Positions 1-11,426 of a DNA stretch of 64,000 bases are shown in pieces. Position numbers and translations under genes: made by a program. The stretch lies in the NCBI RefSeq assembly GCF_000264995.1, contig NW_006767440.1, forward strand, positions 1,469,863-1,533,862, in the 5' to 3' direction. The notes under the pieces were generated by a model, which made no database searches, was not told the DNA's origin, and saw only the letters and a list, made by a program, of their open reading frames with translations. The number at the start of each line of letters is the position of its first letter. Position 1 is the stretch's first letter. The stretch comes from Punctularia strigosozonata HHB-11173 SS5. Lineage: Eukaryota; Basidiomycota; Agaricomycetes; Corticiales; Punctulariaceae.

Positions 1-3000
1 CAGTTGCAAAGCCCGCTCCTTGTCCGCTTTTTCCTTCTCAGCTCGTAGCCTCTCCTTTTCCAGTCTCTCTTTCTCCTTTTCGAGCTTCAGAGCGGCAGCT
101 CTTTCCTTCTCCGCAGCCTTTTCGGCGGCTAGTTTCGCTTTTTCGGCCGCCCTTGCAGCTGCCTTCTCTTGCGCAGCCTGCGCGCGAGCTGCAGCACGTT
201 CAATGGCTGCAGCTTTCTTCGCAGCTTTACGCGCAGCCTTGTCTTGCGCAGTGGTATCGATGATCGTCGTATCTTCGGGAGTCGCCACCTCCTTAGGAGA
301 ATCGGCGGTCAAAGCCGGGAAGTCCGCGGACGACAAAGGGGGAGGAGATGGAGAAACGGGTGATGCGGATGTGGACACTGCATCGCCGCAAAGAATGGCA
401 TTAAGTCAGCGCCAGATTAAGGAATATAAGCGTGGGGGAGGGAGGATCACAACAACATGTGGCAGAAGGGACAAGGAAGACAAGGAGAGCATGGGCTTGC
501 TGAGGATTCAGCGCCGGTAGTAGTAGTTCCGCACTGGCAAAGCACGGCTCGGCTCGGTGGACTCCCTCCCCTGAACATTGCGGAGGAATAACTTACCATG
601 TGCGGAACCGCTAGTCTGGGATGGCTCGATACTTGAGGAAGGACCACTACCCAGTCCCAAGTTCGCAGTGTTGAGGCTGCCATTGCTCAGCTGGGGAAAG
701 GATAGTCCTGGAGGCGGTGCGAACGATTGGCCAGGTTGTGGAAAGGGGTCCAGCCCAGGAGGCCCAGGAAACCGACTATCCGATAGCGCCTGTGCTCCAC
801 TGAAACTGGCGGACATGATCGCGGGATCGTTGAAAGGGGGACCCCCGGTCCTGTAAGGCACCGACTGATGGATACTCTCCACTATCCGGTTCGATTAGTC
901 CTGACGGAACCAAAAACAATCGATAGCACTCACTCCCAAATGAACTCTGGCTTGCTGCCCTGCTCTGACTGCGCACGATGAAGTCACGCAGCTGCGCTTC
1001 ACTCAAAGCGCTAGACATTTGATCTGCGAAAGGCTGGAAACGAGATCCTGGCGCCACGGCCGGCTGAGCCTGGACTGCGAGGGGCGAGCTCGCTGACGAA
1101 GGGGGGCGCATACCAAAATCTTGCCGTGCATGTTGCCATTGATGCGAATTAGGCCCATAAGTAGGATCGGGTGACATGTATGATTGCGCCATGGAATTCG
1201 TCCGGCTGATCGGCGAAGCATGGTGTAAGGAGGGCGTCGCCATCATCGGCGATGCCGTATGGAGAGGAGACGGAACCCCCGTGCCTGTGGACGCTTGACG
1301 TCCCCGTGCAAAATCGAACCTTGAAACCTTAGGGGTGGGATCATCATCCATTTGGGGAGGGCTTGATGTTGAGAGAGACGAGTCATTGATCTCCGCGAAT
1401 GGATCGAAGGAGCCTGAATAACCTGTGCTAGGTTTCGCAATGCCCGGTGGACCAGCTGGCTCGCGACCGTCCAAAGGAAGCGACGAAAGCAATCCAGAGA
1501 ACGAGTCCAGCGGCCCATTGGAGGCTATGTCGGTCAGTCCTGGTAGTTCCATGACGTTGTCGTTGATTTCTTTCCTGGACACCGAGGAGTCCCAGCTGAA
1601 GCTGAAGGCACCGCGTTCGCCATCCCCGCCCGTCAATACTGATAGAACGCGATCAAAGTCCGGGAACGGCGCAAGGCCTGTACCGGACCGCAAAGACTTG
1701 CGCCTTAGCCTGACGTCATCCAGGAGTGCCTGCGCTTGTGTGGACATCTGATAATTTTGCGAGCCTCTGGAAGAAAGAATCGGGGAAGCTGTATCCTTAG
1801 GTCGGGGCAGAGCTAGGCCGGGAGGCGCACCAAGTCCTGGAGGCGCACTTGGAAGACCGGGAGGTAAGATAGGATCGGATGGTACGGAGGGTATCGACGA
1901 GCGACCGGATGCTGCTGATTCCGGGCGGACTTCCGGCTCTGGAGGAGCAACAGGCGATTCCTGTGCAGCGGATGCAGGCTCTGAATCGGCAGTGAAAGAC
2001 GATGCAGGGGATTGCGGTCGGGCAGACACCTGAATATCCTTTTCCGGCCGTCGCGGCTGCTTCAACTCGACTGGAGTCGCGGGGCGGGGTGGTAGTCCTG
2101 CGTTGACGGGCGTTCCAGGGCGAGAGATCGATGCGTGCGATGGCGTCTTCGCGCTGGTGGTCCCACGACGTTCCTCTTGAGGTTTTGCGGCTGTGTTGCT
2201 GGCTACGGCACCCCGTTGTCGCTGAGCAGCCCGCCTCGCTGGTCGCGTGGTAATGGGAAAGTCATCCACGATTGCCCGCAGTTGATTTGCAGGAGCTCTA
2301 CCCTTGTTCGCCCATGCAGCGCCTCTAGGAAGTCCACCTTGTTCTGCGACATCAGTGATGAAAACGGACAATTTGTGACATTACTATACCATCTGCATCC
2401 CCAGCCTTTTTGCCCAGGATGGTCCGAGACCTTGTTTCCGTGTCCTTCATAGTATGTTTCCTATCGTAAGAGTGAGCATCGACGTCAAGACTGGGGCACA
2501 ATAACATACAGTGTTGTAAGATCCTCCTTCGTAAAGCAATCCTTCTCATCGCTCCACTCGTGAAGGTTCATGCAGTTTCGGTCATTACAGCTGCGCCCGC
2601 GCAAGAATGCTATGCAATACTTCGTCGTCCCGTAACTGGCTCTCATGACCTCGTTACCGCCGCCGGGTGACGGTGCTCCGTCGACGGCGGCGATGGCGCG
2701 GGCTGCATCTTCACGCCGATTATAGGTGATATACAAGCCGACCACAGGCCCCTTGCCTCCTGGTGGCGTCCGCTTTACGATGAACACGTTTGATATCTTG
2801 CCGTATTGGCCAAAGAATTCGTTTGATCGAAGGGTCGGAATGAGCTATATGTGACGTCGTGGTAAGTAAAAAAATCAATCTCCGCAGCGGATGCCAACAG
2901 AGCGCACCTCTTCCTTGGCGAAGCGAGGACCGATCCCGACAACGTACACGACGTTCCGCTGAACTACACGGAGGTTGGCTAAGTGCCGCCGGTTGAGCGC

Positions 3001-3475
3001 ATCCAGCTCCTTCCGTTCGCGTTCACGTTGTTTCTTTTGTTGCGTCAAACGCTTGTGGCTGACGCAAGTCCGTAAGCCAGGGACAAAACGCCGGTCAGCG
3101 GTGACTTACTCCTCCTTGGAAATCGGCTTAAATTGCACGCCATCCTCCGTGTACTCTCGCCGGCATGCAGGACAACGCCCGTTCAAGTTTTGCTTGATGT
3201 GGTTCCAGCAAAAGCGACAGATCTGAAGAAGGTGCCAGTGAGGCTTACAAAGCAATTGCGTCGGGCAACGACTTACTTGATAGCCACATACGCACGGCTT
3301 GAAGTTGAGATCGGATATGTCCATTTCTTCCAAGCAGAGCGGACATTCCTCATCATCCTAAGCAGTCATCAGAGCTGGAGAATTTCGAACTCGTGGTATT
3401 ATCACGTACTGCTTCGTCGTCGCTCCAATACGCGTCCTGAACGCCAGCCAGGACATGCGACTTAGTTTGGGGCAT
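1..3475 (-). CDS. NOT4: CCR4-NOT complex subunit 4, RING E3 ubiquitin ligase (3' end beyond window)
   Basis: NOT4 is the E3 ubiquitin ligase of the CCR4-NOT complex and acts in mRNA decay and co-translational quality control. The minus-strand protein opens with a C4C4 RING: CPLC, CVC, CRFC and CPAC are all present, in exons between about 3360 and 3110. A charged linker follows, then an RRM (about 2980-2650) and a C3H finger reading CIAFLRGRSC...C...H (about 2640-2560). The rest is a long Ser/Pro-rich low-complexity tail (2370-560). The tail leads into a Lys/Glu/Ala-rich predicted coiled coil antisense to positions 1-250, so the stop codon lies outside the window. The start at 3475 (MPQTKSH) is preferred; an in-frame ATG at 3532 would add 19 residues. 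The intron after the first exon joins ...SDDEA to DEECPLC. The domain order RING-RRM-C3H is diagnostic. The exact exon joins in the tail are uncertain. Confidence 0.93.
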
Positions 3476-3897
3476 CGAGAAAGCGGCGTGGGGCGCCGGC
3501 GCCGGAAGGTGTGCGTGTAACCTCGTAGCCATTATTCGTTGAAGGTGTGTTGAGCTGGTTGTTAGACCGCGTCGCTGGAAGTAACCGCGATGGTGGAAGG
3601 TAAAGAGTAAAACGCGAGGCTGGAGGCGGTGGTGCTCAGCCTCGTGTTCTGCACTTCCCAGGCTCATTGACCGAACTGGCAGCTTGTCTCCCTACGCCAC
3701 CATTGCTTTGGGCCCATCTCTCGTTGATTCCGTATATACAACACTGGAATGTGAGGCAGTTCACTATCAACCGTACGTATGCTGCTTGCATGTATGACTC
3801 CCAAAATGGGTAAGAACGCTCATCGTAGCGTTATTGGTAGTCCCAAACAAAAACCTATCGCCTGGCATAGCGCACCGAGGTTCAGTGCGATCATAGA
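3476..3897. other. Intergenic, NOT4 promoter side
   Basis: This is the spacer between the 5' end of NOT4 and the 3' end of the PDCD5-like gene, both on the minus strand. It must hold the NOT4 promoter and 5' UTR. I see no further coding signal, repeat or RNA gene in it. Confidence 0.5.
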
Positions 3898-4586
3898 TCA
3901 GATGTCGAAATCGTCGTCGTCATCCAACTCTTTCCGCCTCTGATACTGTGAAGATAGGATCAATGAGAGCGCCCGCAAGCCGAACGCCCATGAACTCAAG
4001 CCGGCAACTTACAACAATTGTTGCCTTCTTTGCGCTGGTCTTAGACTGTGCCTCCTCCGCCTACGATATAGAATAAGTAAGAGCTTAAGACAGCAGTGTA
4101 AGAAGATCTCGCCTGTTCCAGGAGTTCGATGAGCTGCTCTTCGCTAACCCGTCCTCGTAATTGTCCTGTCTGAGCCATCCTCAATAAAATGGACTCGATC
4201 TGCCGAGATCGTTCTGGGTTCGCCAAGGCTACACGTCTTACTGTGAGTTGCATGCCGGGTCCAGTATCGATGGCAATCAGTAACAGAGCATAGCGAATGC
4301 AGGGAAATTTGATCATTACACCAAGGAATCCAACCAACATTTCAGTAACAATCATGGCGTAGGTTTCCAACACCGCCTACGCACATCGCGCTCCTGCACT
4401 GGGTTCGAGTACGGTAGCCAAGAGGTTTCTGCGCATTTCCTCCTCAGCAGCCGCCCGCTGAGCGTCATCTCCCCCACTGGGGGCCTGGGAGCTCTGAGGT
4501 GTTGCTGGACTCCTCGTACTGCCTTGTTGCTTCAATTGGTTCAGGCGAGCAGCCCTGATAGCAGCAAGCTCAGGATCGTCGGACAT
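3898..4586 (-). CDS. PDCD5/TFAR19-like DNA-binding protein
   Basis: This is a small protein of the PDCD5 family, which forms a compact helical bundle and is linked in other eukaryotes to apoptosis and to chaperonin/tubulin folding. It starts MSDDPELAAIRAARLNQLKQQ, the family's acidic N-terminal helix. A Ser/Pro linker follows, then EEEMRRNLLATVLEPSAGA. After an intron comes the core helix block ALANPERSRQIESILLRMAQ, then GRVSEEQLIELLEQ. Two short last exons give KTSAKKATIV and the terminal YQRRKELDDDDDFDI. The C-terminus combines an RRK motif with an acidic stretch, as is usual for the family. About three introns are needed, and the stop TGA sits at 3898-3900. The region from about 4245 to 4380 is mostly intron. 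Family assignment is firm; the cellular role in fungi is not well settled. Confidence 0.9.
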
Positions 4587-4954
4587 CGCAACTGCTTGAA
4601 CTTGAAGAGGCGGTGGTCAACTACACTTCACTGAGCAGGATGATAGGCAAGAGCGTACAGCCTCGTACAGCCACAGCCACGGAACTCAGAGACTACCAAT
4701 CACTGTCAGGCAGTGTCACCGTCAACGCTGACTGCGAAGTCCCAACTCGATTTTGATCATGTATGCATAATAGCTTGAGTATGCTCAATTCATTGTGCCT
4801 GGACGATCGTAGCCTAATGTAGGCATAATTTTTCTTTGATCTCCATTGGTACTTATACCTAACGCCTCCAACAACGTTTGTGTTCGATCACATTCACAAA
4901 GGGATAATTCACAAGCTCGTACAATTCGTATGATGAGCGTGCGTCGTGGATGTG
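4587..4954. other. Intergenic spacer
   Basis: This is the spacer between the PDCD5-like start and the 3' end of the Ddl-like gene. It is AT-richer than the flanking coding regions (4740-4930). I see no open reading frame of note and no repeat. Confidence 0.5.
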
Positions 4955-6309
4955 CTATACGAAGATTTCACGTACTGCTGCGCGGGGGAAGGATGTGGAT
5001 GAACTGCGCAGTTCGATAATGACACAGACGACTACACGTATCTCCATCAGCGCACTGCGCACAAGCCGTTCGATCAGCTGGTCGTATGATATGCCATTGG
5101 CTGCAGCTTGGAGTGGGAAGTCGCTCCAGTCCGGGACCATCCCTGGAAGTGGGTTTATCTACATTGAATCAATACCGGTCAGCGGACGTTGTTACCGGAG
5201 ACCCTGGATCAAGCCGACCTTTATGACATGAGGCTTCGCATCGGTTCCCATCCGGTCATACCGGACATCTACCCGACCGCCGTCACGGCACCCAAGGGCG
5301 TGCCATGCCCGAAGAGCTATCTCGGAAACGTCCGCGATGACCTGATCCATGGGGCGGATTCGAGATGCGACGCCTCTCTGTTGCAACATGCGAATCGCCG
5401 GATGGTCGACGACTGACCCACCGACATCATAGAATATGTAATGCGGGCAGTGCTGCCAGTCCGACATCTCCGCTGCGCCGTAAATACTGCACTCGCGAGC
5501 ATGAGGATTCCCCAAAGGGGATGCCGATGTGGGTCTGAACACGAGCTCGGTAACACCGATGACAACGGCAAGCTCCGCTGTCCCGATGATACCGACTGTG
5601 AACTCCCTTCCTGATAGAAATTTCTCGACCAACAAGTCCTGCTCCGGGAAGCGTTTTGTGAGGCTTGAAATGACCGCGGGAAAGTCGTCTTCGCGGGTGA
5701 TCAGGGAAGAAATATCCACACCTTGGCCAGAGCATTCGCAGGCGGGCTTGACGAAGAGCGGCAAAGTCTCGAGCGCGGCTTTCTGTACAGAGCTCGCGAT
5801 GGCAACGGAGAGGGACATCTGGTAAGTACGGACTAGAGAGGTAGCCGAGATGATTGCATATGGAGCGGTGGGGATCTGATGATGGTCCAGAACCATCTTG
5901 AAGGATACGTTTTAGGAGAGAGACAAAGCTCATGCAGGCGGCTCGTACCTTGGTTGTCGCCTTGTTCATGCATACGGAGTAAGTTGAGGCGTTGGAAAAA
6001 AACGTGGTTGACGCGGTGTGCCTCCAAGAGGCTAGGAACCTGTGCTTCACGCGCACTGCCAGATAAGCCCTCGCACATATTGAAGACGACGTCCCAGCTC
6101 TGCCCTTGAGCAAGCCGTCGCACCAGTGACTTGATGTTACCGATCTTATCAACGTTGCCCAACAGCGAGAGTGCAGATGCGATACTCTCTATGGTCTCGT
6201 CCGAGTCGAGCACGATGCACTCTGCCTCCGAGTAACCTTCAGCGAGATATGCAGATTTTTGGTCAAAGGTGAAGCCTATGTTGAGTGGTTGTTCCAGACG
6301 AGCGCTCAT
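4955..6309 (-). CDS. ATP-grasp ligase of the D-alanine-D-alanine ligase type
   Basis: The protein has the two-part layout of bacterial Ddl enzymes, which join two amino acids using ATP. The N-terminal domain carries DVVFNMCEGLSGSAREAQVP (about residues 75-95), the family's D-x-V-F-N-x-x-E-G signature. The ATP-grasp domain carries LPLFVKPACECSGQGVD, LLVEKFLSGREFTVGIIGT and ALGCRDGGRVDVRYD. It ends with INPLPGMVPDWSDFPLQAAA. The start ATG is at 6309. Introns lie near 5950-5900 and at about 5163-5222. The latter must use an AAG|GTCGGC donor, because the downstream donor would create an immediate stop. That join reads VIK-INPLPG where the family has an acidic E-x-N, so one metal-ligand Glu appears to be Lys. 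Fungi lack peptidoglycan, so the substrate is unknown. Bacterial origin by transfer is an inference. Confidence 0.8.
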
Positions 6310-7281
6310 GTCGGGAATCGAGAGATCGGGAAGTGGTATCGACCATCAACGGGGAGCACGCGTTATCTGTACTTTCCGCGCGACCTCGAAAGACGGAAAG
6401 AATCCGCGAGGATCGCTTGAAATGTGCCCGAAAAGGCATACCCAACCCCGCTAGTGTCGATACGCGAGACCAAACGGTGGACTCCTGCATTGATTCAACA
6501 TTGTTCACGAGTCTCAGATGTTCTATCGTTGGCAGGTCAGTCACTCCTTCGACTACTTCAAGAATCATTTTTACCTATTACCATAGCATGGTATGACGAT
6601 ATTATCCAGGAGCATGTCGTCCACGATGTACGTAACAGCCATCGCGAATTCTTCGCCCGTACTCGTATTCGAGCTTATCCCGCAATGGTTGACGTACTTG
6701 GGCCTGACTGAAGAGATGCACTGACGTGCATTTTTACCATCGTTCAACATTTCGTCCAGACGCCCATACTTTCTGGAGTTCCAGTCCACAACTCCAGTCC
6801 AAAGAACAGCCTGAGCTGCAGTAAGATATTCAGAGCCAGATTTGTCGCAACAGAAGTTCAACCGGCGACGCAGCCCGGCTGCCAAGCTCTGAGACGAAGA
6901 CCTTTTCTGACAGCACATAGCGGAAACTGAGAGGACATATCCTTTCACCTTATTGGGCGGCGTTGTATGCGCGACGTCATCGTGCATGAGGTGCCAGTGT
7001 CGAAGGCCTGAAGGCTGCAGATCTAGTGCCGGGGTGGACTGTGGTTCATCGTGGGAAAGTGGCAACAGCCTCATCCCCGCTTCGGACCGCCCCTTTGTTG
7101 GTGAACAGCCACCACGTGGTATCCTATTGTTGTCTCGCGCGTCTTTGTCTTTGAGCTCCTCCGTATTGTTTGGCCAGTGCGACGGAGCAATGCATTGTCT
7201 CTCTCTCGATCGTATAAAGGCCTCTTTGAGACGTCTGGGATGCTCAAGTTTACTTTCCCCACCTTGTCGCAGGTCGCCATC
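6310..7281. other. Divergent intergenic region, no supported gene
   Basis: This is about 970 bp between two divergently transcribed genes. A long minus-strand open frame crosses 6571-7350, but it lacks an ATG at its 5' end, overlaps the start of the next gene and has no recognisable domain. I do not call it. The plus-strand end holds the promoter of the cupredoxin-like gene. Degenerate gene remnants cannot be excluded. Confidence 0.4.
7213..7218 (+). promoter_or_regulatory. TATA box of the cupredoxin-like gene
   Basis: The sequence TATAAA lies 69 bp before the ATG at 7282. An alternative in-frame ATG at 7240 is only 21 bp after the box, too close for a normal transcript. This favours 7282 as the start codon. 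Confidence 0.55.
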
Positions 7282-8834
7282 ATGTACACAACTGCCTTCC
7301 TTGCCCTTCTCTTGACCTTCGCAGCCATCCCGCCTTCGGACGCGGCGCAATTTAACGTAACCGTAGGAGGGACTGGTGTATTAAAGTATGATCCTGAAAC
7401 TATAGTGTGTATCTTGGAGTATGCCAGTCGATTTTGTGCTGATTATCCGCCCGTCAGAATGCCTCCATCGGCGATACCGTTCTCTTCAACTTCCAGTCAG
7501 TCAACCTCAGTCTCAAACCGGACGTCCGACTAACTTGACACGCAGCCAGAAGAATCACACCGTAACTCAGTCAAGTTTTGCGAATCCTTGTCAACCTCTC
7601 GAGGGAGGTTTCGACTCCGGATTGTACGTAAGAACTCGTTCATTCGCGGTGACACGTAATGAACGTGTTGTAGTGTTCCCGTCGGCGATGACGTTGTGGA
7701 CAACTTCCCCGTCGCTCAACTGACCGTAACATCCGAGGACCCCACCTGGATCTTCTGTCGGCAAAGTAATCATTGCCAGCAGGTGCGTTGTAGTGACTGC
7801 AGTTCATATCTCCTCCGAGCCATCTAACGGTATCGTTCTGTCCAGGGCATGGTCTTCGCTATCAATCCCACTGCAGACAAGACCTTCGATGCTTTTCAAC
7901 AGGCGGCCATCGCATCCGGAAACAACACGGCCTCTGCGAGCGCCAGTTCTACCTCTACGGCCACTTCAAGCATTATCACCTCTGCCGCCACTAGCACTCC
8001 GTCTGTGGTCACCGTTACTGCCACCGTCACCGTGTCTTCTGGAGGCGACATTACGACGACGTATGGTTCCTACCCTGGATCGGCTGCGCCTACCTCTGCT
8101 GTCAGCTCAGACCATAAGGTCGTTGTGGGCGGCAGTGGCCTGTTCTATTCCCCTTCGAACATCACCGCACAGTAAGCTAGCAAGACGATCATAGATATAG
8201 CTAGACTTACACTCGCCCAGGCCGGGAGATACCATCACATTTGAATTCCACCAGAAGAATCACAGTACGTTTGGGATGCCTCGCAATTCGACATTCCCGT
8301 TAACGTTTCTATCCAGCGGCCACCCAGTCGAGCTTCGCCAACCCTTGCCGATCTTTGACGTTGACGAGCACAACTGGTCAAATCGGCTTTGACTCCGGAT
8401 TGTAAGCTACCTAGTCGTCGCACTCCTTGCTTATTACTGACGCACGTCCGTGTTTGCAGCATGCCGGTGTCCGATAACGCTACGACCTTCCCTACCTTCA
8501 CCATTCAAGTGAACGATTCCTCGCCCATCTGGGTTTACTGCAAGCAGGCCAGTATACGGCTCCGGTTCCTTCGCCGCCTGACCCACTGATATTCTCTATC
8601 GTGCAGGCGAACCACTGCGGACAGGGCATGGTCTTCTCCGCCAACGCGATCGAGACTGGACCAAATAACTTCGCCGCTTTCCAAGCAAAGGCGAAGGCGC
8701 TCAATGGCACTACCTCGAGCGGCAGCGGCAGCGCCGCCTCCGCATCGGCCACGAACTCTGGCGCAAGGACGGTAGCGAAGTGGCATGCCAGCGGGTTGGC
8801 GCTTGTCGCCATGGTCGCAACTACCCTTCTCTAA
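7282..8834 (+). CDS. Secreted GPI-anchored protein with two cupredoxin-like repeats
   Basis: This looks like an extracellular serine-rich protein of the kind common in Agaricomycetes. It begins with a signal peptide (MYTTAFLALLLTFAAIPPSDA). Two homologous cupredoxin-like units follow, each with V-GG-G-L-Y-P--I, GDT--F-F--KNHT-TQSSF--PC, GFDSG, a PTW/SPIW-x-FC/YC block and HC-QGMVFAINP/SANAI. Unit 1 spans about 7340-7905 and unit 2 about 8125-8690. A Ser/Thr-rich linker of about 50 residues (7925-8060) joins them. The protein ends in a Ser/Ala-rich stretch and a hydrophobic tail, WHASGLALVAMVATTLL, typical of a GPI signal. About seven introns cut it, and equivalent introns recur in both units, which argues for an internal duplication. 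Copper binding is not certain: His and Cys positions are present, but the axial ligand is not obvious. Confidence 0.85.
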
Positions 8835-9155
8835 GCAGTCCTTAAACGACTTGGTCGCGTTTCGCTCCGTTCGCTAAGCTACGTGTATCGATTAATGACC
8901 GGAAGGGTACAGGGTGTAGCATTTTCCCCCGCAGTATCATGGTCCTCACATAGACTTTAGGGCATAATGTAGCGTGGCCACGAACCTAGTCCTAGCTTAC
9001 TCCTGTAGCAGTTCCATAATGTATTGTATTGGATTCAATTGGATTCATATTGTGAGATATACAGTGGTGATGATGAACAGACAACGATAGTTCTGATAGA
9101 TCCAGTTCGTTCATTCGTCCGAAAAAATACGAGCAGTCCATATGCATGCAGTACG
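8835..9155. other. Convergent 3' intergenic region
   Basis: Two genes converge here and the segment should hold both 3' UTRs. I see no gene or repeat in it. Confidence 0.5.
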
Positions 9156-10877
9156 TCAAACATAAGCCCTCACAAATCCGCCCCACTTCTCAATTACCGG
9201 AAGCACGAGCTTCTCCCATTCTTTGCCTACATATGGCCCGATCTGCGGACGCTCGAACGTGAAGATCTCTTTGTGTCGTTGCCCGCCTATGATAGACCCA
9301 GCGATTCAGGAATCATGCGATGTGACGCAGCAAAAGTAGCTCTCACAGTCTTCACATCTGGCATCCGCCTTCTTCCCACTTGCAGTCGAGTTGGAGTTCG
9401 TTCTTCCGTTACCCGGGGTGGGAGCCTGGTTCGGGAAGTTGGGGTGGAGATAAGGCTTGTTCAACGTCAGATCCGTGAGTTCCAGGTGCACGAGCCTCTC
9501 GAGCCGATGGCAGCATGGACCCTTATCACCCGCCTTCACCCGCCCTTTAAGCAGGCTGCTGTTATCTTCCTCGACGCTGCCCGGCCACCAGCCGCGGAGG
9601 ATGGGTTCCTTAGATTTGCATTGTTTGCCCCATTCGTCAATGCGCTTCGTCAGGTTGACCGCACGACCGACTTTGAGGTGAATGTGGGAAGGCGTCTTCT
9701 TATCTTTGATGAGGCGCCAAGTCAGAACAATATCGCAAACCTGATACCATACTTTACCTCTTATCTCGAAAGTGTATATGTAGCCCGCCTGATCGCTCAG
9801 CGAACGAGCCTTCTCCATCTCGATACGCAAGGCGACCTGAGTATCTTGTGACAGATAGTTCGGTATCCAATCCTTGTATTCCACCCATTCGCCGTTCTGA
9901 CGAGCGTAGAACCCACTTTGACCCATCTTCGCGCGGCGCATATGCAACGTCAGCTCTGCGATGCTTCCAGTAAGCAATGTACTAACCAACTCCTTAGAGT
10001 GTTGGAAGCAGAATATCTCCACCGCTTCATCCTCGTCCTCGTCTAGACGGGCAACCGACATGGGTATCTTGACTTGCCTCGTGCACCGCCGTCCTGCCTT
10101 AGTTTGACCACTGCATTGAACCGTGTTACCACTCGCTGATCCGGCAATAGAAGTAGCCGGCGAAGATGGCGTGGAGTTGCGCCGCCTCTTGGGCAGGGGT
10201 GTAGCAAGAGGAGGCTGAGTGGTCGACGGACCGGCCGACGCATAAGGAGGCTTGACTTTGGAATCAGAATGCGGCCTTGCATGCAAAGCTGGAGGACTAA
10301 GAGTCGGCCTAGCTGGTGTCTTGGGTGGAGAAGGAGCACCCGAGCGGAGATGTGGAGGCGAAGAGAGCGCGGGAGGATGCTGAGCACCGGGATCCGACTG
10401 AGGTTTAGGATGACCGGGTAGAGGCCGCAGATCGCTGCTAGGTTGCGCAGGGGGTGGCGTGTACAGTCCAGCCAACGCGTGCTGCATAGTCATACTCGTC
10501 GGGCGTTGCGGATTCTGCGGAACCGAGACAAGCATGGGGAAGGGTGTTCGGTGGTTAGGGATGCTATCTGGCACATGGAAACCGCCCACACCGGCCGTAG
10601 CAAGCGATGGAGATGGGAATACCGGAGGGGTTGTTGATTTCGGCGGGGATGCATTATGCTTCGAAGAGGACGGCGCGAATCCTCCAACAAAAGGTCTGCT
10701 ATCATGTAAGACAGCCTTGGATGTACTCGGCCGTTTACTTCCTGTCGATTGGACATCGAGAGATTCCAGACGTTGGGCTAGCTCATCGGGATTGACGGCC
10801 GTAGGGCTAGGTATCTCCGGGGGTGCAGGCGGGGCATTGGATCGCGACTTGTTCTTGCGGTGAAACCAGTTAGGCAT
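9156..10877 (-). CDS. DUF1766-family protein (fungal, GIY-YIG-related T5orf172 domain)
   Basis: The protein starts MPNWFHRKNKSR. About 240 residues of Pro/Ser-rich, probably disordered sequence follow. A Cys/His patch comes next (CSGQTKAGRRCTRQVKIP...FCFQHSKE). The folded domain contains GYIYTFEIR, HIHLKVGRAVNLTKRIDEW, GWWPGS and HRLERLVHLELTDL, the hallmarks of DUF1766. It ends CEDCGQRHKEIFTFERP and then VEKWGGFVRAYV. That last part lies in a second exon: the intron at 9287-9346 splits the Cys codon and restores the CxxCG...HKEIF block exactly. The related GIY-YIG fold is found in nucleases, but no function is established for this fungal family. The proline-rich N-terminus suggests a scaffold or regulatory role (inference). 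Confidence 0.85.
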
Positions 10878-11080
10878 GCAGACGAGTTGATTGCAATTGA
10901 ATAGATACCCTCCGTCGTGTCCTTATATACGGTTGCAAGCGAGTGTGCAGGATACGATATACCCTTGCGGGCTCGCAACGTGCTGCACACGAGGCAATGC
11001 AAACAGCACAGCCTTTTCTCACCGTGAGTCAGTGACGCGACTTTCCCGGGCCGTATACAATAATGGCGGCTTTTGGGACA
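10878..11080. other. Promoter side of the DUF1766 gene
   Basis: This is the upstream region of the minus-strand DUF1766 gene. It ends where the left 10-bp repeat array begins. I see nothing else in it. Confidence 0.4.
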
Positions 11081-11180
11081 CTCGTTTTCATTGTCGTTCA
11101 TTCGTTTTCATCCAAAATCACTGAAAATCATCTGAAATCACTCCAGATCATTCAGTTTCACTCAAATTCATCCAGATTCA
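11081..11180 (-). repeat. Left array of a degenerate 10-bp tandem repeat
   Basis: Ten consecutive 10-nt units each end in TCA on the plus strand at exact 10-bp spacing. Read on the minus strand they follow TGAAAAYGRR, for example TGAAAACGAG, TGAAAACGAA and TGAATTTGAG. The same motif occurs in the opposite orientation at 11427-11624. Units are clearly related but degenerate. Confidence 0.85.
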
Positions 11181-11426
11181 TGCAGTAGTACCGCTAGCGC
11201 TAACAGGGCATCGTGGCAGTGCAAATATTTTCATTTTTCATCATTTAAGCTCACTTGTGGCTGTGCATATGGAATAAAGTCGGATTGCTGAAGTCAAGCA
11301 GGCATCAATAGTAAGATGAAATTAAGTATATCTGATGTATGTTATATGTGCACACAGTAGGAGTTGTGATTATTGGATGATTCTAGGTGCATGACCAACA
11401 TAGTTCTGTGGCTATGTAGGCCTCTC
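11181..11426. other. Spacer between the two inverted 10-bp arrays
   Basis: This is about 245 bp of AT-rich sequence with no open frame of note. It includes one TTTTCATTTTTCATCATTTAAG stretch near 11230-11250 that resembles the array motif. Confidence 0.5.

Noticed and set aside
20-520. Plus-strand Ser/Ala/Phe-rich frame
   Set aside because: Antisense of the Lys/Glu/Ala coiled coil of NOT4; the composition is an artefact of the complementary strand.
6571-7350. Long minus-strand open frame with an apparent VTYIVDDML stretch that recalls the DD motif of terpene cyclases
   Set aside because: No ATG at its 5' end, it overlaps the start of the cupredoxin-like gene, and no second terpene-cyclase motif (NSE/DTE or RY) is visible in order.
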